A DNA stretch of 31,315 bases, taken from the NCBI GenBank assembly GCA_963649145.1, contig CAVJGI010000018.1:1-31315 (forward strand), in the 5' to 3' direction. Position 1 is the stretch's first letter, and each line of letters starts with the position of its first letter. The notes beneath the pieces are model-generated. The model did not search any database. It was not told where the DNA came from and saw only the letters and a list, made by a program, of their open reading frames with translations. Positions 22,316 through 29,055 of this stretch are shown in pieces. The position numbers and the translations under genes were made by a program. Source of the DNA: SVKR01 sp963649145 (GTDB lineage Bacteria; Bacillota; Clostridia; Oscillospirales; Oscillospiraceae).

Positions 22316-23434
22316 GTGTTTGCGATGAAAAAGCTGAAATGGTTCCTGAAGAAAAACCCCGTGCTCTGCGCGGCGGCAGCGGCGGCGGTCGTGACGGGCG
22401 TGCTCGTGCCGCCGGACGCGGAATATCTCGGCTATTTCGACTGGCGGACGCTCTGCTGCCTGTTTCTGACGCTCGCCGTCGTCTGCGCGCTGCGGGATAT
22501 CAAATTCTTCTCCATTCTGGCGCGGCGCATCGTGCGCCTGACGGGAAATCTGCGCGTGCTCGCGCTTGCGCTCGTTTATATCACCTTTCTCGGCAGCATG
22601 CTCATCGCGAACGACATGGCGCTCATCACCTTTCTGCCCCTCGGCTACTTTGCCCTCTCCGTCGCGAAGCAGGAGCGGCACATGGCGTATGTCTTCATCC
22701 TGCAAAATATCTCCGCGAATCTCGGCGGCATGCTGACGCCCTTCGGCAATCCGCAGAATCTTTATCATTACTCCTATTTCAACATCCCGACCGGGGAATT
22801 TACGGCGATCATGCTGCCGCCGTTTCTGCTCGCCGTCGCGCTGCTGACGGTCTGCTGCCTGCTGCTGAAGCCGGAAAAGCTCCGCATCGACGAGGACTTT
22901 CCGGAAAAGCTGAACCGGCGGCGCGCGGCGGTTTATCTCGCGCTTTTTGCGCTCTCGCTCGCCATCGTGTTCCGCCTGATCCCCTATTGGGCGGGGCTCG
23001 TTGTCATCACGGCGGCGCTGTTCGCGCTCGACCGCGACGCGCTGCGGCAGGTGGATTACGCCCTGCTCGCCACGTTTTTCCTGTTTTTCATCTTCGCCGG
23101 AAACCTCGCGCGCATCGACGCGGTCAACCGCTGTGTCTCCGGTCTGCTCCGGCGCAGCACGCTGCTCGTGAGCCTCGCCTCCTGCCAGTGCATCAGCAAC
23201 GTGCCGACCGCGATCTTGCTGAGCCGCTTCACGGAAAATTACCGCGAGCTGCTCCTCGGCGTCAATATCGGCGGCACCGGCACGATTATCGCCTCGCTCG
23301 CGAGTCTTATCACGTTCAGCGAGTTTCGTCTGCTCTGCCCCGGACGCACGAAGGAATATCTCCTGCTCTTCGCCGGGCTGAACGCCCTGTTCCTCGCCGT
23401 CCTCGGCGCGGCGGCTTATTTCTTCTTTATCTGA
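22316..23434 (+). CDS. Ion-transporter-superfamily membrane protein (SLC13/CitMHS/ArsB-like)
   Basis: About 372 residues with some 9-11 membrane segments. Conserved features of the ion-transporter superfamily are visible: an internal FLGSMLIANDMALITFLPLG segment, NISANLGGMLTPFGNPQNLY (the typical SNxxTPxGNPQN cation/anion loop), and a second copy near the C-terminus (SCQCISNVPTAILLSRF, VNIGGTGTIIASLASLITF). Such proteins export or import anions such as citrate, dicarboxylates or arsenite; the substrate is unknown. The start is uncertain: GTG 22316 is five bases from AAGGAG, whereas ATG 22325 is 14 bases away. An open frame continues upstream into korC only by chance. It is monocistronic. Confidence 0.85.
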   Translation: MFAMKKLKWFLKKNPVLCAAAAAAVVTGVLVPPDAEYLGYFDWRTLCCLFLTLAVVCALRDIKFFSILARRIVRLTGNLRVLALALVYITFLGSMLIANDMALITFLPLGYFALSVAKQERHMAYVFILQNISANLGGMLTPFGNPQNLYHYSYFNIPTGEFTAIMLPPFLLAVALLTVCCLLLKPEKLRIDEDFPEKLNRRRAAVYLALFALSLAIVFRLIPYWAGLVVITAALFALDRDALRQVDYALLATFFLFFIFAGNLARIDAVNRCVSGLLRRSTLLVSLASCQCISNVPTAILLSRFTENYRELLLGVNIGGTGTIIASLASLITFSEFRLLCPGRTKEYLLLFAGLNALFLAVLGAAAYFFFI

Positions 23435-23445
23435 GAAACGGGGGG

Positions 23446-23665
23446 TTCTCGCCCACAAGGGCGAGGGGATTTCAATATTGAATGCGCCTTTGGAGCAATT
23501 GAAATTGGAATTTGGAGTGTTTCGCGCTGCGGCGCGACCTTCTTTCCCCCTGTGGGGAAAGAAGGCAAAGGCACAGTCAGGAGGAAAACCCTTTCGATTG
23601 GGTTTTCCTCCCGACACCTTTCTCTCCTAAACGACCAAGAGGGTCTGACGACCCCCTTGGACCCC
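23446..23665 (+). repeat. Multi-hairpin intergenic repeat, copy A
   Basis: A string of stems: 23448-23454 with 23459-23465, then the paired blocks TCGCGC/GCGCGA, CCTTCTTT/AAAGAAGG with CCCC/GGGG, GTC-GGAGGAAAACCC/GGGTTTTCCTCC-GAC, and CCAAG-GGGTC/GACCC-CTTGG. It is homologous to copies B (23901-24117) and C (31120-31315), but with different, still complementary, stem sequences. No protein is encoded. Confidence 0.72.
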
Positions 23666-23728
23666 CCTGTGGTCCAAGCACCAGCGTTTTAACTGTGGGT
23701 GCGCCGCCGGGAGCTTCAGCTAACTCGT

Positions 23729-23819
23729 GCCACCCCTCAGTCAGCGCGCAGCGCTGACAGCTCCCCTCCCGGGGGAGCTTTTTCTAAGGTCGCGGCTTCG
23801 CCGCGGTTTTGATTTTTTG
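23729..23819 (+). repeat. Central hairpin cluster between repeat copies A and B
   Basis: GTCAGCGC (23740-23747) with GCGCTGAC (23751-23758). A terminator-like stem AGCTCCCC (23759-23766) with GGGGAGCT (23772-23779) is followed by TTTTT. CGCGGC (23791-23796) pairs with GCCGCG (23800-23805), followed by T-rich sequence. The CTCAGTCAGC..GCTGACAGCTCCC pattern resembles a repeat I recall from gut Firmicute intergenic regions. The remainder, 23820-23900, shows no gene. Confidence 0.5.
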
Positions 23820-23900
23820 ACTTTTGGTTGAGGGCACGTGACCGACGTTTGCACGGCTTATTTCTACTGCCCCAGTAAAACCGAACAAGCTTCCGTTTTA

Positions 23901-24117
23901 GGGGGAATCCAAGGGGGTCGCAAGACCCACTTGGTCGTTCAGGAAAGGGATTGTTAAGGGAAAACCCATTCGAAAGGGTTTTCCCTTAACCGCGCCTTTG
24001 CTTACTTTCCCCGCGAGGGGAAAAGTAAGTCGCGTCCCGCGGACGCGAAACAAATTCAATTTGCGCCGCGCACGGCGCATTCAAATTTAAATCCCCTCGC
24101 CCTTGTGGGCGAGAAAC
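23901..24117 (-). repeat. Multi-hairpin intergenic repeat, copy B (inverted)
   Basis: The reverse complement is homologous to copy C over its whole length and to copy A more distantly. With A it forms an inverted pair enclosing about 235 bp; the outer ends share the CTCGCCC/GGGCGAG hairpin followed by GGGGATTT. It abuts the queH stop codon, so it may act as that gene's transcript end. Confidence 0.72.
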
Positions 24118-24119
24118 CC

Positions 24120-24719
24120 TTACCCCATCGCCCTCCTGCTGAACTCACACCCGCAGTCCGCCTGCCGATAGAGCCCGAACTCCCGCGCGAGCTGGGTGCT
24201 CCGGAGATAGCCGTTTCGCTTTTTGAAATCGGAGGGCAGCCAGCGGACGGCGTAGCGGTCGGCGAGGGCGTCGCCGATGCGGTTTATCCGCTCGGCGTCC
24301 TTGTGGGGCGAGACGCTGAGGGTGGTGCAGAAAAAGTCGAACCCGCCCGCCGCGGCGCGGCGCGCCGTCTCCTCCATGCGCAGGAGAAAGCAGCGCGTGC
24401 AGCGTGCGCCGCCCTCCGGCTCGTCCTCAAAGCCCGCCGCCGCAGCGTCGAACGCGGACCCGTCGTAGGCGCAGCCCATCAGACGCACCTCCGGGAAGTG
24501 CGTCAGAAGCTCGCGCTGCGTCGCGAGACGTTTTTCGTATTCCGCCTCCGGCTGGATGTTCGGGTTATAGTAAAGCAGCGTTACGTCGAAATACTGCGTC
24601 AGGTATTCGAGCACATAGCTGCTGCACGGCCCGCAGCAGGAGTGGAGCAGCAGCGTCGGGCGCGAAGAGCCCAGCGCGGCGAGGCATTGATCGGTCTGGA
24701 GCTGGTAATTTGTTTTCAT
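24120..24719 (-). CDS. queH: Epoxyqueuosine reductase QueH
   Basis: 199 residues, the usual QueH (DUF208) size. The cysteine pairs expected for its iron-sulfur clusters are present: LLLHSCCGPCSSYVLEYL (CCxPC), the pair in GGARCTRCFLLRMEETA, and the C-terminal ADCGCEFS. YYNPNIQPEAEYEKRL is characteristic. QueH performs the last step of queuosine synthesis in tRNA, reducing epoxyqueuosine. The start is the ATG at 24717-24719, which lacks a Shine-Dalgarno and lies only six bases from a TATAAT box, so the mRNA may be leaderless. It is divergent from the dCMP deaminase and near queT, forming a queuosine neighbourhood. Confidence 0.94.
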   Translation of the reverse strand: MKTNYQLQTDQCLAALGSSRPTLLLHSCCGPCSSYVLEYLTQYFDVTLLYYNPNIQPEAEYEKRLATQRELLTHFPEVRLMGCAYDGSAFDAAAAGFEDEPEGGARCTRCFLLRMEETARRAAAGGFDFFCTTLSVSPHKDAERINRIGDALADRYAVRWLPSDFKKRNGYLRSTQLAREFGLYRQADCGCEFSRRAMG

Positions 24720-24725
24720 GCGACT

Positions 24726-24734
24726 ATTATAGCA
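24726..24734 (-). promoter_or_regulatory. Extended -10 promoter of queH
   Basis: The minus strand reads TGCTATAAT (24726-24734), an extended -10 element. No good -35 is present (TTCCAA at the expected place). The predicted start of transcription coincides with the A of the queH start codon at 24719. Confidence 0.5.
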
Positions 24735-24743
24735 CAAAAGTCG

Positions 24744-24772
24744 TTGACTTTGGAAGCGCTTTTTATTAAACT
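24744..24772 (+). promoter_or_regulatory. Promoter of the dCMP deaminase gene
   Basis: TTGACT (24744-24749), 17-bp spacer, TAAACT (24767-24772). It overlaps the divergent queH control region. Confidence 0.6.
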
Positions 24773-24807
24773 ATGGGTGCAGAAGAAAAGAAGGAGGCGC
24801 TTTTTTT

Positions 24808-25302
24808 ATGGACGCCAGAACCAGCAAGGAGAACTATTACCTCGACATCGCGGACGCCGTCTCGGAGCGCGCGACCTGCCTGCGCCGGCGCTACGGTGCG
24901 ATCATCGTCCATAACGACGAGATCATCTCCACGGGCTATAACGGCGCGCCCCGCGGCCGCCGCAACTGCACGGACCTCGGCTACTGCACGCGCGAGGCGA
25001 TGCGCATCCCCGCCGGCCAGCGCTACGAGCTCTGCCGCAGCGTCCACGCGGAGGCGAACGCCATCATCTCCGCCGCCCGGCGCGATACGATGAACGCCAC
25101 AATGTATCTCAGCGGCCGCGACGCGAAGAGCAACGAGCTGCTCCACGACACGACGAGCTGCTCCATGTGCCGCCGCATGATCATCAACGCCGGTATCTCC
25201 CGCGTCGTAGCCCGCATCGGCGACGGCGACTACACCGTCACCAACGTCCGCGACTGGATCTTCAACGACGATTCCCTCCCGGAGGAGATCGGGGAGCGGT
25301 AA
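24808..25302 (+). CDS. Deoxycytidylate (dCMP) deaminase family protein
   Basis: 164 residues. The zinc-deaminase signature is intact: SVHAEANAI (His ligand plus catalytic Glu) and TTSCSMCRRMI (the two Cys ligands; the usual Pro before the first Cys is Ser). STGYNGAPRGRRNC and CTREAMRIPAGQRYELC match the dCMP deaminase/ComEB family, including the extra Cys-rich segment. The enzyme makes dUMP for thymidylate synthesis. The start follows AAGGAGGCGC. It lies between queH and queT, but no functional link with queuosine is implied by the sequence. Confidence 0.9.
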   Translation: MDARTSKENYYLDIADAVSERATCLRRRYGAIIVHNDEIISTGYNGAPRGRRNCTDLGYCTREAMRIPAGQRYELCRSVHAEANAIISAARRDTMNATMYLSGRDAKSNELLHDTTSCSMCRRMIINAGISRVVARIGDGDYTVTNVRDWIFNDDSLPEEIGER

Positions 25303-25313
25303 AATTCCGTAAA

Positions 25314-25372
25314 AACCGGGCAGGTTTCCACACCCTGACCGTGCCGTTTTGCGGCGAACTAAGAAAATGGAG
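25314..25372 (+). promoter_or_regulatory. preQ1 riboswitch-like leader of queT
   Basis: Upstream of queT the leader contains CAGG (25321-25324) and CCCTG (25333-25337) framing a TTTCCACA loop, as in the P1 of preQ1 riboswitches. An A-rich tail AACTAAGAAAA lies shortly before the ribosome site GGAGG. An extra small stem GCCG..CGGC (about 25343-25355) separates the two, so it may be an extended class I form or a class III form. The queT context strongly favours preQ1 or queuine control of translation. Confidence 0.6.
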
Positions 25373-25383
25373 GAAAATCAAAC

Positions 25384-25950
25384 ATGAAAAACCCGTCCGT
25401 CCGCCGTCTGGCGGTATCCGCGGTCATTGCGGCGGTCTACGCCGCGCTGACCATGTCCACCGGCTTTATGAGCTATGGCAGCGTCCAGTTCCGCATCGCG
25501 GAGGCGCTCGGCGTGCTGCCGTTCTTCTTCCCGGTCACGACTTGGGGCGTCTTCGTCGGCTGCCTCATCGCCAACCTGCTGAGTCCCATCGGCGCGGCGG
25601 ACCTTGTCGTCGGCTCGCTGACGACGCTGGCGGCGTGCCTCTGCGTCACCGTGCTCGGGCGCGGGACCGTGCCCGGCGAAAGGCCCGGCTGGGGGCGCTG
25701 CGTGCTGACGTGTCTTGTGCCGGTGGTGTTCAATGCCGTGACGGTCGGCGCGCTGCTCGCGTGGTACGGGCTGGCGGAGGCTTATTCCGCACCGTTCTGG
25801 CTGCTGTTTCTGGGCAACGCCGCGTCCGTCGGCTTCGGCGAGGCGGTCGTGATGTTCGCGCTCGGTCTGCCGCTGATGCGCTGGCTGCCGGCGAGCCGGT
25901 TTTATAAAACGCTCGCCGCGGCGCTTGACAAGCGCGGACAAAACGGCTAA
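25384..25950 (+). CDS. queT: QueT-family queuosine-precursor ECF transporter S component
   Basis: 188 residues with about five to six membrane segments. SYGSVQFRIAEALGVLPFFF and GVFVGCLIANLLSPIGAADL are the QueT family hallmarks (VQFRISEAL, GLFVGCLIANL). S components bind the substrate and work with a shared EcfAA'T module encoded elsewhere. The likely substrate is a queuosine precursor (preQ0, preQ1 or queuine), supported by the preQ1-like leader and nearby queH. ATG 25384 follows GGAGGAAAATCAAAC. The gene ends just before a TPP riboswitch that governs thiT. Confidence 0.92.
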   Translation: MKNPSVRRLAVSAVIAAVYAALTMSTGFMSYGSVQFRIAEALGVLPFFFPVTTWGVFVGCLIANLLSPIGAADLVVGSLTTLAACLCVTVLGRGTVPGERPGWGRCVLTCLVPVVFNAVTVGALLAWYGLAEAYSAPFWLLFLGNAASVGFGEAVVMFALGLPLMRWLPASRFYKTLAAALDKRGQNG

Positions 25951-25969
25951 AATAACAAACGCAAACCGA

Positions 25970-26064
25970 ATAGCGGGGGAGCTGGATGATCTGTTCCGGC
26001 TGAGAGGAGGGCGCGAAGCCCGAAAACCCCAGAACCTGATACGGGTAATGCCGGCGTAGGAAGA
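25970..26064 (+). promoter_or_regulatory. TPP (thiamine pyrophosphate) riboswitch
   Basis: The conserved cores are plain: GCGGGGGAGC, GGCTGAGAGGAGGGC, ACCTGATACGGGTAATGCC and GGCGTAGGAAG. The pairing GGGCGCGAAGCCC forms the pyrimidine-sensing arm. It is followed by a terminator, so ligand binding should stop transcription into thiT. Confidence 0.96.
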
Positions 26065-26065
26065 A

Positions 26066-26112
26066 AAGAAAAAGCTCCGCGGAAGCATTGGCTCCCAAGG
26101 GGCTTTTTCTCT
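26066..26112 (+). terminator. Riboswitch-controlled terminator
   Basis: AAAAAGCTCC (26070-26079) region pairs with GGGGCTTTTT (about 26099-26108), followed by CTCTTT. It lies between the TPP aptamer and thiT and is the expression platform. Confidence 0.85.
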
Positions 26113-26155
26113 TTCCACCGAAGCAAAACAGAAAACGGAAAGGAAAGAAAAACAA

Positions 26156-26710
26156 ATGGAAAGAAAAATTCTCAAACGGCTCTGCGTCTCCGCCGTGTGC
26201 GTGGCGCTCGCCATGGCGCTCAGCTATCTGAAGATCCCCATCGGCGCGGGCTTCGGCGGCTGGGGCGGCAGCATCGACCTCGTGATGATCCCCATCATCC
26301 TCGCCGCGGTCTACGGCGGCGTGGGCTGGGGCCTCGGCGCGGGGCTCGTGTTCGGAACGCTGAAGTTCTTTTTCGCGGGCGGCAGCGCCGTCAACTGGCA
26401 GAGCATGCTCCTCGATTACTCCGTGGCGTATATGTTCGTGGGCTTCGCGGGGCTGATGCGCGGAAAAAAGGCGGCGCTGCCCGTCGGCGCGCTCATCGGC
26501 TGCTTTGCGCGCTTTCTCGTCCACTTCTTCTCCGGTATCACGATCTACGCCATTCTGGTCCCGACGGAGATCATGGGTCTCACCACCGGCTCCGCCGTGC
26601 TCTACTCCATCCTCTATAACGGCAGCTACATGCTCCCGAACACCATCCTCGCTGTCGTCCTCTGCGCCCTGCTCCAAAAGCCGCTGCGCAAGGTCCTCGC
26701 AAAGGGGTAA
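26156..26710 (+). CDS. thiT: Energy-coupled thiamine transporter ThiT
   Basis: 184 residues with six hydrophobic segments, standard for ThiT. GGWGGSIDLVMIPIILAAVY and YGGVGWGLGAGLVFGTLKFF are conserved membrane regions. The thiamine-contact segment is recognisable in NWQSMLLDYSVAYMFVGFAG, with conserved Trp, Tyr and Asp, and again in SGITIYAILVP and YNGSYMLPNTI. The protein is an ECF S component using a shared energising module. A TPP riboswitch and terminator in its leader confirm the thiamine role. The start follows GGAAAGGAAAGAAAAACAA. Confidence 0.95.
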   Translation: MERKILKRLCVSAVCVALAMALSYLKIPIGAGFGGWGGSIDLVMIPIILAAVYGGVGWGLGAGLVFGTLKFFFAGGSAVNWQSMLLDYSVAYMFVGFAGLMRGKKAALPVGALIGCFARFLVHFFSGITIYAILVPTEIMGLTTGSAVLYSILYNGSYMLPNTILAVVLCALLQKPLRKVLAKG

Positions 26711-26718
26711 CGATTAAA

Positions 26719-26805
26719 ATGAAATCCGTCTTTTGGACGGGTGAAATCTGCTTCGCAGATGAAATCCGGGCTTTCGCCCGGATGAAATCCCCGCTGTGCG
26801 GGGAA
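26719..26805 (+). repeat. Tandem array of four hairpins joined by identical TGAAAT linkers
   Basis: Four stems follow one another with the same linker (A/G)TGAAAT: 26726-26730 with 26736-26740, 26746-26751 with 26755-26760, 26764-26771 with 26776-26783, and 26789-26794 with 26798-26803. The stem sequences differ from unit to unit while unit length stays about 18-24 nt. It lies just after thiT and before a strong terminator. Confidence 0.7.
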
Positions 26806-26814
26806 GCTTTTTGA

Positions 26815-26854
26815 CAGAAAAGGAAGGTCGGCAAAAACCGACCTTCCTTTTCTG
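26815..26854. terminator. Bidirectional terminator between thiT and yjdF
   Basis: A perfect 17-bp stem (26815-26831 with 26838-26854) with a six-base loop. The arms contain AAAAGGAAGG/CCTTCCTTTT, so both strands carry pyrimidine-rich tails. Confidence 0.88.
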
Positions 26855-26863
26855 CGTTGGGGG

Positions 26864-27280
26864 TCATCGACCCCTGTGCTTTTCCTTTCGCTTCTGCTGC
26901 TTCAGGGCGAAGCGGCGCGCCTTTTCCTGTTCGCGCTGCTCGCGGGTGAGTGCGGCGCGCTCCTGCTTGACCTGCTCGCGCTGGAGCTGGAGCGCCTGCT
27001 GCGAGCGCGTGCCGATCCCGGCTGAGGCGGACTCGCGCCGCGCCTCCCGCAGCGCGCGCTTCGGATTGGCGTGCCCCGGCTTCCGCGCCGCGGCAACAGA
27101 CGGACCGAACCTGAGACGGCGGTAGTTTTTCAGAACAAAATCCCAGACCTCCGCGTCACGCGGCTCCGCGCCGAACGTGACCTTGCAGACCGAGAGCCGC
27201 CCGCGGTCGACGCGCTCGAACACGCCGACCCAGAACGGGTCCTCAAAAAATACCGTCAGAATCCCGATGCTGTCGTCCAT
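26864..27280 (-). CDS. yjdF: YjdF family protein (DUF2992)
   Basis: 138 residues. The N-terminal domain (ILTVFFEDPFWVGVFERVDR, CKVTFGAEPRDAEVWDFVLK) and the very basic, coiled-coil C-terminus ending LKQQKRKEKHRGR are diagnostic of YjdF/DUF2992. GTRSQQALQLQREQVKQER matches the family's GISTKAQEALKLQ-like segment. The biochemical role is not established; the gene is known for a conserved leader RNA that responds to azaaromatic compounds. ATG 27278-27280 follows AGGAGGG, itself part of that leader. It is monocistronic, ending at the bidirectional terminator. Confidence 0.93.
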   Translation of the reverse strand: MDDSIGILTVFFEDPFWVGVFERVDRGRLSVCKVTFGAEPRDAEVWDFVLKNYRRLRFGPSVAAARKPGHANPKRALREARRESASAGIGTRSQQALQLQREQVKQERAALTREQREQEKARRFALKQQKRKEKHRGR

Positions 27281-27289
27281 AAACGAAAC

Positions 27290-27430
27290 CCTCCTGAACT
27301 GTTGTTTTCCGCAGGAACGGACGACCCGGAGGGAGGGTTACTTACCCGCGCCGCGGCGCGGACGGCTGGGCTACCGGCCAGCTCTGGCATGCCCGGCAAA
27401 GAGAAGGGGCACACGTTGTGTTTTTATCCT
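27290..27430 (-). promoter_or_regulatory. yjdF-motif leader RNA (azaaromatic riboswitch)
   Basis: About 140 nt of minus-strand leader lie between the promoter and yjdF. It includes TAACCCTCCCTCCGGGTCGT and a later AGGAGGG that can pair with CCCTCC, placing the ribosome site in the structure, plus GC-rich paired blocks (CGCGCCGCGGCGCG; GCCGG..CCGGC). Gene identity makes the yjdF motif very likely, but I could not check it against a covariance model. Confidence 0.62.
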
Positions 27431-27438
27431 GCGCCCCG

Positions 27439-27467
27439 ATGATACCACGGCGTGCGCGGAAAAGCAA
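27439..27467 (-). promoter_or_regulatory. Promoter of yjdF
   Basis: Minus-strand TTGCTT (27462-27467), 17-bp spacer, TATCAT (27439-27444). It lies just after the stop codon of the lipoprotein gene transcribed in the same direction. Confidence 0.6.
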
Positions 27468-27485
27468 GAAGGGCGTTTTCTCCGC

Positions 27486-28649
27486 TCAGCCGCGCGGGAG
27501 AATATTTTTGTCCCCGGCTTCGAGCATTTTCTGCTCGTATTTTTCGCAGAGCGAGCCGTAGTTGGCGTTTTCCCACGTCGTCCCGTCGAAAAACTCCACG
27601 TCGCGCAGGATGATCACGACCTGCTTCATCTCGTTATACTCCCCGTAGAGCGTCCAGCCGTAGTTGGACTTCAGCCCCTCTCCCGGCTTTACCGCGTCCG
27701 TGTAGGAAAGCAGGGCGGAATAGTGGTTGAAGTACACCTTGACCGGAAGTCCGTCGCCGTCAAAGGCGAAAACGGTCATGGAAAACTCCTTTATGATCCC
27801 TTCGGAGACGTTCTGCGCCTTAACGTAAAGCTCCGGGTTGCTGATGCTGTTTTTGCCGAGTGAATAGCCCAGCAGCTCGATCGGCGGACTATTTTTATAA
27901 TCCTCCCAGCGCGCGGCAAAATCGCCGTAGCCCGTGATCTGCGATTTTTGCTCCGCGCTGAGCGCCTGATAGAGCGCGTCCGCCTCGGCGTAGCCGCTGT
28001 TTTCCGCCGCGGCGGTGTCCAGCGCGCCCTGCGCGCGATCGACTTCAAAGCGCGAGAGCGCCCCGGCTGTCTCCTCCAGCTCGCCGTAGTTCCGGACGGC
28101 GGTGCGCTGCGTATCCGTCAGCGCGTCATACGCCGACTGCGCCGCGGCGATGGCTTCGCGCAGCTCCGCCGTCGGCTCGCTCTCGCCGTCCCAGCGGACG
28201 AGCTGAATGAGCGCCTCCACGCCCGTGGCGCAGAGCGCATCGAAGCGCTCCCGCGCCGCGCGCAGCTCGCCGTAGTTTTCCACAAGGTCCTTCTGCGCCT
28301 CGGTCAGCATGTCATACGCAAGCTCCGCATCCGCGATCGCGCCGCCGCTGCTCTCGCTGATCTCACCGAGCCGCGCGATCTCGTCGACGACGGTGTTCGC
28401 CGCCAGCGCATCGTATTCCGCGCGGGCTTCCTCCAGCGCGCTGAGGTTTTCCACCCTGCCGCGCTCTTTTTCGCTGAGACCCTCATACGCCGCCTCCGCC
28501 TCCTCGATGGCGCGGAGCGACGAAGCGTCCACATCGCCGATGGCGGCGATCTCGCGCTCCGCGTTTTCCACCGCCTCGCTTTTCCCGCAGCCGCAGAGCG
28601 CCGCGGCGAGCGCCAGCGCCAAGATCGGGATCAACCACTTCTTTTTCAT
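27486..28649 (-). CDS. Lipoprotein with three helical tandem repeats and a C-terminal beta domain
   Basis: 387 residues. The signal peptide ends in a lipobox (AAALCGCG, Cys19 or Cys21). Residues 27-200 hold three related units of about 50-60 residues, each with a pattern like AEAAYEGLSEKERGRVENLS, AELAYDMLTEAQKDLVENYG and AQSAYDALTDTQRTAVRNYG, which should form helical hairpins; a fourth, weaker unit follows (LYQALSAEQKSQITGYGDFA). Residues 255-385 form a beta-rich domain (SNPELYVKAQNVSEGIIKEF, MTVFAFDGDGLPVKVYF) resembling DUF5780-type domains. Function unknown. The start follows GAAAGGAGCTCTTTGAT. It is divergent from the XRE gene and shares its operators. Confidence 0.82.
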   Translation of the reverse strand: MKKKWLIPILALALAAALCGCGKSEAVENAEREIAAIGDVDASSLRAIEEAEAAYEGLSEKERGRVENLSALEEARAEYDALAANTVVDEIARLGEISESSGGAIADAELAYDMLTEAQKDLVENYGELRAARERFDALCATGVEALIQLVRWDGESEPTAELREAIAAAQSAYDALTDTQRTAVRNYGELEETAGALSRFEVDRAQGALDTAAAENSGYAEADALYQALSAEQKSQITGYGDFAARWEDYKNSPPIELLGYSLGKNSISNPELYVKAQNVSEGIIKEFSMTVFAFDGDGLPVKVYFNHYSALLSYTDAVKPGEGLKSNYGWTLYGEYNEMKQVVIILRDVEFFDGTTWENANYGSLCEKYEQKMLEAGDKNILPRG

Positions 28650-28682
28650 ATCAAAGAGCTCCTTTCAGTGCTTTGTGGACCT

Positions 28683-28725
28683 ATTATAAAACAAATTGTT
28701 TTATCTGTCAATATAACATTTTGTT
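28683..28725. promoter_or_regulatory. Lipoprotein promoter with twin XRE operators
   Basis: Minus-strand TTGACA (28706-28711), 17 bp, TATAAT (28683-28688), a perfect consensus promoter. The spacer contains AACAAATTGTT (28690-28700), the core of the 9+1+9 inverted repeat 28686-28704. A second like site, AACATTTTGTT (28715-28725), lies 25 bp away toward the XRE gene. Both are likely bound by the product of the divergent gene at 28768. Confidence 0.65.
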
Positions 28726-28767
28726 TTGCTTATACTCCTTTTATAACGTGAAAAGGAGCTGCATAAA

Positions 28768-28992
28768 ATGTACCGACGCATCCGCGATCTGCGGGAGGAC
28801 GCCGATCTGCGGCAGCAGGACCTCGCCGACTATCTGCAATGCACGCAGGTCAGCTACTCCCACTATGAGCTCGGCAAGCGCGACATCCCGACGGACGTGC
28901 TCGCCCGCCTCGCGCGCTTTTATAAGACCAGCACGGACTATCTCCTCGGTCTGACCGATGAGCGCCGTCCCTACCCGCCGGTCAAGCGCTGA
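28768..28992 (+). CDS. Small XRE-family transcriptional regulator
   Basis: 74 residues, essentially one helix-turn-helix domain (RIRDLREDADLRQQDLADYL; VSYSHYELGKRDIPTDVLAR) with the typical ending LARFYKTSTDYLLGLTD. Such stand-alone XRE proteins of the SinR/Xre type usually bind as dimers to short inverted repeats. The start follows AAGGAGCTGCATAAA. The divergent intergenic region carries two copies of AACAWWTTGTT, so autoregulation and repression of the lipoprotein are probable. A promoter is not obvious; TATACT (28731-28736) is the best -10. Confidence 0.88.
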   Translation: MYRRIRDLREDADLRQQDLADYLQCTQVSYSHYELGKRDIPTDVLARLARFYKTSTDYLLGLTDERRPYPPVKR

Positions 28993-29014
28993 GCCGCTTT
29001 CCCCGCTTTTCCCC

Positions 29015-29043
29015 TTTACAATCCGGCGAAAGGGGAGTATAAT
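29015..29043 (+). promoter_or_regulatory. Upstream promoter of pckA
   Basis: TTTACA (29015-29020), 17-bp spacer, TATAAT (29038-29043). It lies before a terminator-like hairpin, so its transcript may be attenuated. A second candidate, extended -10 TGCCATAAT (29094-29102), lies after that hairpin. Confidence 0.6.
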
Positions 29044-29055
29044 CGGATTTGTTGA

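Noticed and set aside
21638..23434. A 598-codon frame joining the end of the kor operon to the membrane transporter
   Set aside because: It is out of frame with korC, crosses a strong terminator and a promoter, and only the part from about 22316 encodes a membrane protein.
26719..26805. CRISPR array
   Set aside because: The units are about 20 nt, the constant part is only 6-7 nt, the variable parts are palindromes, and no cas genes are near.
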